In this document: positions 6,152-11,995 of the stretch, one piece after another
How positions within the stretch are numbered: position 1 is the stretch's first letter
How the letters are laid out: each line of letters begins with the position of its first letter
Origin: DAOMNN01 sp050486545
Lineage (GTDB): Bacteria; Pseudomonadota; Gammaproteobacteria; Burkholderiales; Rhodocyclaceae
Assembly (NCBI GenBank): GCA_050486545.1
Contig: JBJHDM010000080.1
Location: 1-11,995 of the forward strand
Length of the DNA: 11,995 nt
Reading direction: 5' to 3'
Program-made: the position numbers and the translations under genes
Notes under the pieces: generated by a model
What the model was told of the DNA's origin: nothing
Seen by the model: the letters and a program-made list of their open reading frames with translations, nothing else
Databases searched by the model: none

Positions 6152-7195
6152 CTAGACGATCAGTGGTTCCGGTTCGAGATCGATCCCGAAGCGCGCAGCC
6201 ACGTCCTCCCGGACCCGGTGCGCCAGCCGCAGGACGTCGGCACCGGTCGCGCCACCGCGGTTGACCAGGACCAGGGCCTGGGTTTCGAAGCAGCCGACCG
6301 GGCCGATGCTGCGCCCTTTCCAGCCGCAGCGGTCGATGAGCCAGCCGGCCGCGAGCTTATAGCGCCCGTCCGGCTGCCGGTAGTGCGGCATGGCCGGATC
6401 CTCGCGCAGCAAGGGCTCGAGCGCGGCGGCCTCGATCACCGGGTTCTTGAAGAAGCTGCCGGCATTGCCGATCGCCGACGGATCGGGCAGCTTGCGCCGA
6501 CGGATCGCAACGACCGCTTCGGCAACCTGCGTGGGGGTCGGGTCGCCAAACCCCCTGCGCTCCAGTTCCGCCGCGAGATCGCCGTAGCCCGTAACCGCCT
6601 GCCAGCGTCGCGGCAGCCGGAACGTGACCGCCGTGACCATCCAGCGGCCTGCCTCCTCGCGCTTGAACACGCTGTCGCGGTAGCCGAAACGGCACGTATC
6701 GCGGGAAAACACCCGCAGGCCGCCGTCGTCGAGCGAAACGGCCTCGAGAGACTCGAAACGCTCGCACAGTTCAAGCCCGTAGGCCCCGATGTTCTGGATC
6801 GGCGCGGCACCGACCGTCCCCGGGATCAGCGACAGGTTCTCCAGGCCCGGCCAGCCCTGCGCAAGCGTCCAGCACACGAAATCGTGCCAGTCCTCGCCGG
6901 CTGCAGCGCGCACGTACCAGGCTTCGTCGTCGGTCCGCACGAGGGCGCGCCCGCCGATCTCCACCTTCAGGACGCATCCGGGAAAATCCCCGGTGAAGAC
7001 GATGTTGCTGCCCCCGCCCAGCACGAGCCGCGGGCTTGCGGCCCAGCCTGCGTCACGCACCAGCGCACGCACCGCATCGACCGACGCGATCGGCACGAGC
7101 CGCGCCGCGCGCGCCGGCAGGCCGAAGGTGTTGTAGGGCTGGAGATCCTGGGCGACGGCGACCGACGGGTCGCCGCGCTGCCGGTCATTCGGCAT
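6152..7195 (-). CDS. murB: UDP-N-acetylenolpyruvoylglucosamine reductase MurB
   Basis: MurB is a 347-residue cytoplasmic flavoenzyme that reduces UDP-GlcNAc-enolpyruvate to UDP-MurNAc with NADPH, the second committed step of peptidoglycan synthesis. FAD-binding blocks are LVLGGGSNIVF (57-67) and LIPGTVGAAPIQNIGAYG (123-140). The YRDSVFK segment at 172-178 holds the substrate-contacting Arg173. GNAGSFFKNP at 243-252 contains the catalytic Ser247, and the C-terminus ends LEPEPLIV with the conserved catalytic Glu, probably E343. Length and the YRDS insert match the E. coli-like type I enzyme. The ATG at 7195 lies inside the end of the upstream PACE gene (11-nt overlap), implying translational coupling. 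In many bacteria murB sits in the dcw cluster; here it is isolated. Confidence 0.97.
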   Translation of the reverse strand: MPNDRQRGDPSVAVAQDLQPYNTFGLPARAARLVPIASVDAVRALVRDAGWAASPRLVLGGGSNIVFTGDFPGCVLKVEIGGRALVRTDDEAWYVRAAAGEDWHDFVCWTLAQGWPGLENLSLIPGTVGAAPIQNIGAYGLELCERFESLEAVSLDDGGLRVFSRDTCRFGYRDSVFKREEAGRWMVTAVTFRLPRRWQAVTGYGDLAAELERRGFGDPTPTQVAEAVVAIRRRKLPDPSAIGNAGSFFKNPVIEAAALEPLLREDPAMPHYRQPDGRYKLAAGWLIDRCGWKGRSIGPVGCFETQALVLVNRGGATGADVLRLAHRVREDVAARFGIDLEPEPLIV

Positions 7196-7655
7196 TCAGG
7201 GCCCGTTCACATGCAATCTGCGGGATCGGGAACCAGCGGTCGTACATCAGGTTGAAGGCGAACGCATACGCGACGTAGGCCAGCGCAAGTGCGACGTCGG
7301 CAATCAGGGCCTCGATCCATCCCATGCCGGTCCACGCCATGATCACGGGCAGACCCAGCAGCAGGACGCCGGCCTCGAAGCCGCAGGCATGCAAGACCCG
7401 CAGACGGTAGGGACGACGGTCGGCGCTGCGACCGACCAGACGGCTTTCGAACCAGTCGAAGCCCGAGTTGTAGCACCCGTTCCAGATCGCGGCGATCAGG
7501 GCGAGCACGGCCAGCAGCCCGATCGATTCGGCCAGCGGAACACCGCTCGCCCACGCGAACGGGGGCGTGATGAGGATCAGCCCACCGACTTCGAAGAGGG
7601 CGACCTGACGCACGCGATCGGAAAGGGACCGAAGCTTCGGCCGAACCGTACTCAT
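7185..7655 (-). CDS. PACE-family efflux transporter (chlorhexidine/biocide efflux-like)
   Basis: This 156-residue integral membrane protein has four predicted helices arranged as two bacterial transmembrane pair (BTP) units, the layout of AceI. Family features visible are RVRQVALFEVGG with the membrane-embedded Glu22, WNGCYNSGFDWFE (58-70), the second-unit RVLHACGFEAGV (85-96), and YDRWFPIP near the C-terminus. AceI-type proteins export cationic biocides such as chlorhexidine or short-chain diamines by proton antiport; the native substrate is probably a polyamine-like compound. No clear Shine-Dalgarno lies before the ATG at 7655, so the start is less sure than the identity. The gene precedes and overlaps murB, so the two are very likely cotranscribed. 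I see no functional link between them, and it may be positional. No LysR-type regulator, the usual partner of PACE genes, is in the window. Confidence 0.9.
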   Translation of the reverse strand: MSTVRPKLRSLSDRVRQVALFEVGGLILITPPFAWASGVPLAESIGLLAVLALIAAIWNGCYNSGFDWFESRLVGRSADRRPYRLRVLHACGFEAGVLLLGLPVIMAWTGMGWIEALIADVALALAYVAYAFAFNLMYDRWFPIPQIACERALNAE

Positions 7656-7668
7656 TGGGAAGAACGCT

Positions 7669-7674
7669 TATAAT
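7669..7674 (+). promoter_or_regulatory. Possible -10 element (TATAAT) before the MFS gene
   Basis: A perfect TATAAT lies in the region between the divergent PACE and MFS genes, facing the MFS gene. I see no matching -35 at 16-18 nt. If used, it would give a 5' UTR of about 170 nt that contains a tandem direct repeat of GCGACGCAAGG (7702-7712 and 7714-7724). Confidence 0.25.
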
Positions 7675-7701
7675 TCACGACTTTGAACCGCCTACGATAT
7701 A

Positions 7702-7724
7702 GCGACGCAAGGCGCGACGCAAGG
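7702..7724 (+). repeat. Tandem direct repeat, 11-bp unit with 12-bp period
   Basis: GCGACGCAAGG occurs at 7702-7712 and again at 7714-7724, separated by one base, in the non-coding region before the MFS gene. It could be an operator with two half-sites on about the same helical face, or simple slippage. No function can be assigned. Confidence 0.5.
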
Positions 7725-7851
7725 GCGGCTTCAGGCACGGCAGCCAAGAGCGCGACGGACGATCTCCAGCGTTTGCCGGAACCCCGCACGGAACCCCCTG
7801 TCGGGATTGGAAGCGGCCGACGACGGGTCGGCCAGTACGAACGGACTCGGC

Positions 7852-9279
7852 ATGCTTGCTCATCTCCTGCCCATCAGCTCGCTGATGATCGGAACCGCGC
7901 TGCTGCTGCTCGGAAACGGCCTGGTCGGCACCCTGATCGCGCTGCGCGGCAGTTTCGAAGGCTACACCGACCAGATGCTGGGTTTCATGGGGTCGGCCTA
8001 TTTCGTCGGCTTCTTCCTCGGCACCTACGTCGTGCCGCCGCTGATCCGGCGGATGGGGCATATCCGGGCGTTCAACTTCTTCGCGGCGGCGATCGCGGCG
8101 ATCATGCTGCTGCATTCGCTGATCGTGCACCCCTGGGTGTGGACGGGCTTGCGGTTGCTGACCGGCATCGCGCTGGTCGGCTTCTACACCGTGATCGAAA
8201 GCTGGCTCAATACCAAGACCGAACCGGAGCGCCGCGGGCAGATCTTCGCGTTCTACATGATCGTCAACATGGTCGCCATCGCCGGCGCGCAGCAGTTCCT
8301 GCATTTCGGCTCCCCGCAGGGCTTCGCGCTGTTCTCGATCGCCGCGATGATGGTCTGCCTATCGGTCCTTCCGCTGGCCTCGACCCGGTTTCCCCAGCCC
8401 GAAGTGGTGCTGGTACCCCGCCTGACCATACGCAAGCTGTGGGGGGCCGCCCCGGCCGCGGTGACCGGCGCGGTGGCCTCCGGGCTGACCATGGGCACGT
8501 TCTGGAGCATGGGGCCACTGTATGCCGCCCGGCTCGGACTCGACGCCGGCGGGGTGGCCATGCTGATGACGGTGACGATCCTCGGAGGTGCCATGCTGCA
8601 GTGGCCGCTGGGCCGACTGTCCGACCGGATGGATCGACGCCTTGTCCTGGGTGCGGCGGCAGGTGGCGCCGCCGTCGCGGCGGGGCTGATGGCGGCGGTC
8701 GGGCCTCATGAGCGCGCACTCCTCGCAGCCGCCTTTCTCTACGGCGGCATGGCGTTCGCGATCTACCCGGTCGTGGTCGCGCATCTCGTCGACCATCTCT
8801 CGCACGAGGACATCCTGTCCGGCAATGCCGGAATGCTCATGCTCCATGGTCTTGGCGCAGTCGCCGGCCCCTCGCTGGCGGGCCTGTTGATGGGGCTGGG
8901 CGGCGCACCGGCGTTGCCGATCTTCTTCACGGCCATCCTCGGACCGCTCGCGATCTATGTTCTCGTCCAGGCCCGCCGCACCCCGGACGAGATCGTCGAG
9001 GAAGCCGCCCAGTTCGTGCCGATGGTGCGCACGGCGCCGACTGCGATGGAGATTGCGGCCGCCGTCGAGGAACACCGTCTCGAGACGGCCATCGAGGCCG
9101 TCGCCGAGGCCGGGGCGAACGACGAGGCAGCATCCGAAGCCACACCGCCTCCGGGCACCGAAGAACAACGGGATGAGCCAAGTCCGGCAGCACAGGAAGA
9201 ACACACCGCCGATTTGGAGGACGACCGGGTCGGGGTTACCGATCGGCAAGAAGGTACGGGAAAACCCGTATCCAACTAG
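7852..9279 (+). CDS. MFS transporter, YcaD-like
   Basis: This 475-residue inner-membrane transporter of the major facilitator superfamily has about 12 helices between residues 5 and 373. It shares the YcaD-type pattern: an early MGSAYFVGFFLGT with a following RRMGHIRAF loop, VGFYTVIESWLN near helix 5, LQWPLGRLSDRMDRRLVL at the start of the second half, and FAIYPVVVAHLVDHL later. The substrate is unknown for this family. The last 100 or so residues (about 376-475) form a hydrophilic, Glu/Ala/Pro-rich cytoplasmic tail that YcaD lacks. I prefer the ATG at 7852, which puts the first helix right after the start. A TTG at 7807 would add 15 polar residues, and neither has a strong ribosome site. It is divergent from PACE-murB and on the same strand as the liv operon, but 146 nt before it, so probably independent. 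Confidence 0.88.
   Translation: MLAHLLPISSLMIGTALLLLGNGLVGTLIALRGSFEGYTDQMLGFMGSAYFVGFFLGTYVVPPLIRRMGHIRAFNFFAAAIAAIMLLHSLIVHPWVWTGLRLLTGIALVGFYTVIESWLNTKTEPERRGQIFAFYMIVNMVAIAGAQQFLHFGSPQGFALFSIAAMMVCLSVLPLASTRFPQPEVVLVPRLTIRKLWGAAPAAVTGAVASGLTMGTFWSMGPLYAARLGLDAGGVAMLMTVTILGGAMLQWPLGRLSDRMDRRLVLGAAAGGAAVAAGLMAAVGPHERALLAAAFLYGGMAFAIYPVVVAHLVDHLSHEDILSGNAGMLMLHGLGAVAGPSLAGLLMGLGGAPALPIFFTAILGPLAIYVLVQARRTPDEIVEEAAQFVPMVRTAPTAMEIAAAVEEHRLETAIEAVAEAGANDEAASEATPPPGTEEQRDEPSPAAQEEHTADLEDDRVGVTDRQEGTGKPVSN
9253..9272 (+). terminator. Hairpin at the 3' end of the MFS gene
   Basis: TACGGG-AAAA-CCCGTA at 9255-9270 is a perfect 6-bp stem with a 4-nt loop. It can be extended by one G-U and one G-C pair, and lies over the last codons of the MFS gene. 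No U-run follows, so it is at best a weak or rho-assisted 3' structure, or a chance hairpin. Confidence 0.25.
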
Positions 9280-9425
9280 GGTTGACCCGGGCTTTCCACG
9301 CCCAGGGGGATCGGATAGTTTGATGCTGCACTTTTTGGGCATCCGCGGCACGACCGCTGTATCATTGCGGCCCCAGGGTACATGCAGGTTTCTGCCGTAG
9401 AGCGGTTCCGGAACATCGGGAGAAT

Positions 9426-10241
9426 ATGAACACGACAGACACGGGCAAGGAGATGCTGGAGCTGGACGGCATCGTGATGGCTTTCGGGGGTTTCCATGCC
9501 GTGGACGGTTGCTCGCTGACCGTGCGCGAAGGGCAGATCCTCGGCCTCATCGGTCCAAACGGCGCCGGCAAGACCACGCTCTTCAACGTCGTCGCGGGCG
9601 CCTATCGCGCCACCGCGGGGACGATCCGCTTTCTCGGCGAGGACGTCACCGCGCTGTCTACGAACGCGTTGTTCCACAAGGGGCTGGTGCGCACCTTCCA
9701 GATCCCGCACGAGTTCCATCGCCTGACCGCGCTCGAGAACCTGATGATGGTGCCGCCGCATCAGCCCGGCGAAGGGCTGTTCGCGAACTGGCTGGCCTGG
9801 GGGAAGGTCCGGCACCACGAGGAGGAAGTCCGCCAGCGCGCGCTCGACACCCTTGCCTTCCTGGAACTGACGCACGTCGCGTACGAACGGGCCGGCAATC
9901 TTTCGGGCGGCCAGAAGAAGCTGCTGGAACTGGGCCGCACGATGATGACCGACGCGAAGCTGGTCCTGCTCGACGAGCCGGCAGCCGGGGTCAACCGGAC
10001 GCTGCTGCGCAAGCTCGAGGAGAAGATCCAGATCCTCAACCGCGAACGCGGCTACACCTTCATCCTGATCGAACACGACATGGAGATGATCGAGAAGCTC
10101 TGCGACCCGGTCGTATGCATGGCGGAGGGCCGCGTGCTGATCCAGGGCGACTTCCATACCGTGCGCTCGGATCCGCGGGTGCTCGAAGCCTATCTCGGGG
10201 AGACGCCGTCGCCCACGACCGCGACCGGAGGTACGGCATGA
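9426..10241 (+). CDS. livG: Branched-chain amino acid-type ABC transporter ATP-binding protein (LivG-like)
   Basis: This 271-residue cytoplasmic ATPase is one of the two nucleotide-binding subunits of a HAAT/Liv-type importer. Walker A is GPNGAGKTT at 43-51, the Q-loop Gln is Q92 in RTFQ, the ABC signature LSGGQ is at 159-163, Walker B LVLLDEP is at 179-185, and the switch His is H217 in IEHDM. The segment after Walker B, AAGVN, and the C-terminal region ending in DPRVLEAYLG are characteristic of LivG rather than LivF. GGGAG lies just upstream of the ATG. Its TGA overlaps the livF ATG (ATGA), so translation is coupled. The substrate class (leucine/isoleucine/valine, or short amides, urea or aromatic acids) is set by the binding protein, which is not in view. 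Residues after about 259 (PSPTTATGGTA) form an unstructured extension. Confidence 0.94.
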   Translation: MNTTDTGKEMLELDGIVMAFGGFHAVDGCSLTVREGQILGLIGPNGAGKTTLFNVVAGAYRATAGTIRFLGEDVTALSTNALFHKGLVRTFQIPHEFHRLTALENLMMVPPHQPGEGLFANWLAWGKVRHHEEEVRQRALDTLAFLELTHVAYERAGNLSGGQKKLLELGRTMMTDAKLVLLDEPAAGVNRTLLRKLEEKIQILNRERGYTFILIEHDMEMIEKLCDPVVCMAEGRVLIQGDFHTVRSDPRVLEAYLGETPSPTTATGGTA

Positions 10242-10945
10242 CCGCGCTGCTCACGATGGATGGGGTGCGCGGCGGCTACGGCGATGCCGACATCCTGCAG
10301 GACGTCACGATCACCGTCGATCAAAAGGAAATCGTCGTCATCGTCGGGCCCAACGGAGCCGGCAAGTCCACCGCGATGAAGGCGATCTTCGGCCTGCTCC
10401 AGGTGCGCGGCGGACGCATCCTCTTCGACGGCGACGACATCACCGGCTGGGCGCCGAACCGCATCGTGCAACGTGGTATCTGCTACGTGCCGCAGGTCGA
10501 CAACGTGTTCCGCGAGATGACCGTGCACGAGAACTTCGAGATGGGGGCGTTCCTGCGCAGGGGCGACCTGTCGGCCGCCTACGATCACGTCTATGAGCTG
10601 TTTCCGGACCTCAAGGCCAAGCGCAAGGCGCTCGCGGGCGACCTGTCAGGCGGGCAGCGCCAGATGGTCGCGATGGGCCGTGCGCTGATGCTGCGGCCCA
10701 AGCTGCTGCTGCTCGACGAGCCGACCGCGGGCCTGTCGCCGAAGTACATGGAGCAGATCTTCCAGATCACGCGCGACGTGCGCGACACCGGCGTCTCGAT
10801 CATGCTCGTCGAACAGCACGCCAAGCAGGCGCTGGCCTTCTGCGACCGCGGCTACGTCCTCGCGACCGGCGCCAATCGCCACGAAGGTACCGGGGCAGCC
10901 CTGCTCGCCGACCAGGAGGTGGCCCAGATGTTCCTGGGCGGCTGA
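10238..10945 (+). CDS. livF: Branched-chain amino acid-type ABC transporter ATP-binding protein (LivF-like)
   Basis: This 235-residue protein is the second nucleotide-binding subunit, pairing with LivG. Walker A is GPNGAGKST at 37-45, the Q-loop is VPQ with Q86, the signature LSGGQ is at 136-140, Walker B LLLLDEP is at 156-162, and the switch His is H194 in VEQH. The short length, EPTAGLSP after Walker B, and the ending VAQMFLGG are typical of LivF. The start is the ATG at 10238, overlapping the livG stop by 4 nt with GGAGG a few bases upstream. An in-frame upstream reading exists in the livG region but has no family sequence. The permease gene follows after 18 nt. Confidence 0.95.
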   Translation: MTALLTMDGVRGGYGDADILQDVTITVDQKEIVVIVGPNGAGKSTAMKAIFGLLQVRGGRILFDGDDITGWAPNRIVQRGICYVPQVDNVFREMTVHENFEMGAFLRRGDLSAAYDHVYELFPDLKAKRKALAGDLSGGQRQMVAMGRALMLRPKLLLLDEPTAGLSPKYMEQIFQITRDVRDTGVSIMLVEQHAKQALAFCDRGYVLATGANRHEGTGAALLADQEVAQMFLGG

Positions 10946-10963
10946 GAAGGACACGACCGAATC

Positions 10964-11836
10964 ATGACCGTTCTGGATTTCCTCAACTTCTACGTCGTCC
11001 CGGGCCTGGTCCTGGGCTCGATCTACGCAGTCGGCGCGATCGGCATCACGATGGTGTTCGGCATCCTGCGTTTCGCCCACTTCGCCCACGGCGACATGGC
11101 CACGATGGGCGCCTTTCTGGCGCTGGCGGCAGTGGGCGTCATGGGGGTCAACCCGTGGTTTGCGTTGCCGGTCGCCATGGTCGCCACCGGCATCGTCGCG
11201 ATCGGCATCGACCGCACCTTCTACGACTATCTGCGCGAACGGCCGAAGATCCTCACCGTCATGGCCTCGCTGGGCATCGCGCTGATGCTGCGCTCGGTCG
11301 TGCAGGTCGTGTGGGGCGTGGATCCGACCACCTACGTGCGCGGCATCGTCCGTCCGGACAATTACTTCGGCATTCTCATCCGGCCGCGCGAACTGTATAC
11401 GATCGGTTCGCTGATCGTCATCGTCGTGGCGCTGACCTTGTTCCTGAAGACCACGCGCTGGGGCAAGGCGATGCGGGCGATGTCGGACAACCCCGACCTC
11501 GCCCGGCTGTCCGGGGTGGACAACCGCCAGGTCACGATCCTCACCTGGGCCATCGTCGGCGCACTGTGCGCGGCGGCCGGCTTCATGCTCGGCATCAATA
11601 CCGAGCTGAACTCGATGATGGGCTGGCACCTGCTGCTGCCGATGTTCGCCGCAGCCATCCTCGGCGGCGTCGGTCGCGTCGAGGGAGCGGTGCTGGGCGG
11701 GCTCATCGTCGGACTAGCCGAAGAACTGTCGGTGCTGGTGATGCCGGGGCAGTACAAGGCGGCCACCGCGTTCGCGATCCTGTTGCTGATCCTGCTGGTC
11801 CGCCCGCGCGGGCTGCTCAAGGGCAAGGTGCTGTGA
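10964..11836 (+). CDS. livH: Branched-chain amino acid-type ABC transporter permease (LivH-like)
   Basis: This 290-residue inner-membrane permease has about eight hydrophobic segments and is one half of the translocation channel. Family landmarks are GSIYAVGAIGITMVFGILRF (about 18-37) followed by AHFAHGDMATMGAF, the cytoplasmic coupling loop TTRWGKAMRAMSDNPDLARLSG (about 164-185) that contacts the ATPases, and FAAAILGGVGRVEGAVLGG near the C-terminus. It ends LLVRPRGLLKGKVL, the usual positively charged LivH tail. The ATG at 10964 is preceded by GAAGGA but with a long 12-nt spacer. The TGA overlaps the livM ATG by one base (TGATG), so the two permeases are translationally coupled. Length is normal for the family. 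Confidence 0.95.
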   Translation: MTVLDFLNFYVVPGLVLGSIYAVGAIGITMVFGILRFAHFAHGDMATMGAFLALAAVGVMGVNPWFALPVAMVATGIVAIGIDRTFYDYLRERPKILTVMASLGIALMLRSVVQVVWGVDPTTYVRGIVRPDNYFGILIRPRELYTIGSLIVIVVALTLFLKTTRWGKAMRAMSDNPDLARLSGVDNRQVTILTWAIVGALCAAAGFMLGINTELNSMMGWHLLLPMFAAAILGGVGRVEGAVLGGLIVGLAEELSVLVMPGQYKAATAFAILLLILLVRPRGLLKGKVL

Positions 11837-11995
11837 TGGATCTGTTCGGTCTCGCAAACTACGCGGTGTTCATGGGGATCCTGATCGGGATCTACGCGCT
11901 GCTCTCGCTCGGGCTCAACATCCAGTGGGGCTTCACCGGCCTGTTCAACGCCGGCATCGCCGGCTTCTTCGCGATCGGCGCCTACACCTCGGCCA
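11836..11995 (+). CDS. livM: Branched-chain amino acid-type ABC transporter permease (LivM-like), N-terminal part
   Basis: The first 53 codons of the second permease are visible; the gene runs off the window. The sequence has an N-terminal helix, then LGLNIQWGFTGLFNAGIAGF and FAIGAYTSA, which are the conserved first blocks of LivM. It forms the heterodimeric channel with LivH. It starts at the ATG that shares its A with the livH TGA. LivM is usually about 320-420 residues, so most of it and any substrate-binding protein gene lie to the right. Confidence 0.92.
   Translation, partial: MDLFGLANYAVFMGILIGIYALLSLGLNIQWGFTGLFNAGIAGFFAIGAYTSA

Noticed and set aside
7629..7640. Perfect 12-bp palindrome CCGAAGCTTCGG inside the start of the PACE gene.
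   Set aside because: It lies within coding sequence and encodes ordinary residues. A single 12-bp palindrome is not enough to call an operator.
7683..8711. A 342-residue plus-strand frame starting upstream of the MFS gene.
   Set aside because: It is Arg/Gly/Pro-rich out-of-frame translation overlapping the clear MFS coding sequence, with no family features.
8359..9351. A 330-residue minus-strand frame antisense to the MFS gene.
   Set aside because: It is antisense to a well-supported membrane protein, has atypical His/Arg/Gln composition, and has no recognisable domain.
9280..9425. Possible promoter (TTGACC at 9283, TATCAT at 9360) ahead of livG.
   Set aside because: The two hexamers are too far apart to pair, and neither has a good partner at 16-18 nt, although some promoter for the operon must lie near here.

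Overview
The window is a GC-rich stretch of a proteobacterial chromosome. It carries a type I-F CRISPR repeat, a diheme cytochrome c4-like protein, a type I MurB, a PACE-family efflux protein, a YcaD-like MFS carrier and a Liv-type ABC transporter. Together these fit a beta- or gammaproteobacterium with respiratory metabolism. I cannot name the genus from the sequence.

Left end (1-2827), defence and mobile DNA. The window opens inside the C-terminus of an IS21-family IstB helper. The right end of that element runs almost directly into the first repeat of a 42-repeat, 41-spacer type I-F array (234-2727) read left to right. Only 52 nt separate the istB stop from repeat 1, and most of that looks like IS end, so the normal leader appears to be missing or pushed away. 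No cas gene lies in the window. The leader-distal end carries a degenerate repeat and a short trailer.

Middle (2828-6145), mixed-strand housekeeping and signalling genes. In order these are: a small unrecognised protein convergent with the array; a PAS-GGEEF diguanylate cyclase with an intact I-site; a small secreted cysteine-rich protein; a periplasmic diheme cytochrome c; and a periplasmic N-acetylmuramoyl-L-alanine amidase. The last two diverge from one intergenic region that contains a 9/10 match to the FNR/ANR box.

Right end (6152-11995). A PACE transporter gene overlaps murB by 11 nt on the minus strand. Divergent from it is a YcaD-like MFS transporter with a long acidic tail. Then comes a tightly packed livG-livF-livH-livM operon for branched-chain amino acid or related amide uptake, cut off by the window edge inside livM, with no substrate-binding protein in view.

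The most notable features are the IS21/CRISPR junction, a strong A/T bias at nucleotide 1 of the spacers, and repeat polymorphisms that fall on positions important for Cas6f cleavage and the crRNA handle. I found no clearly new multi-gene system.
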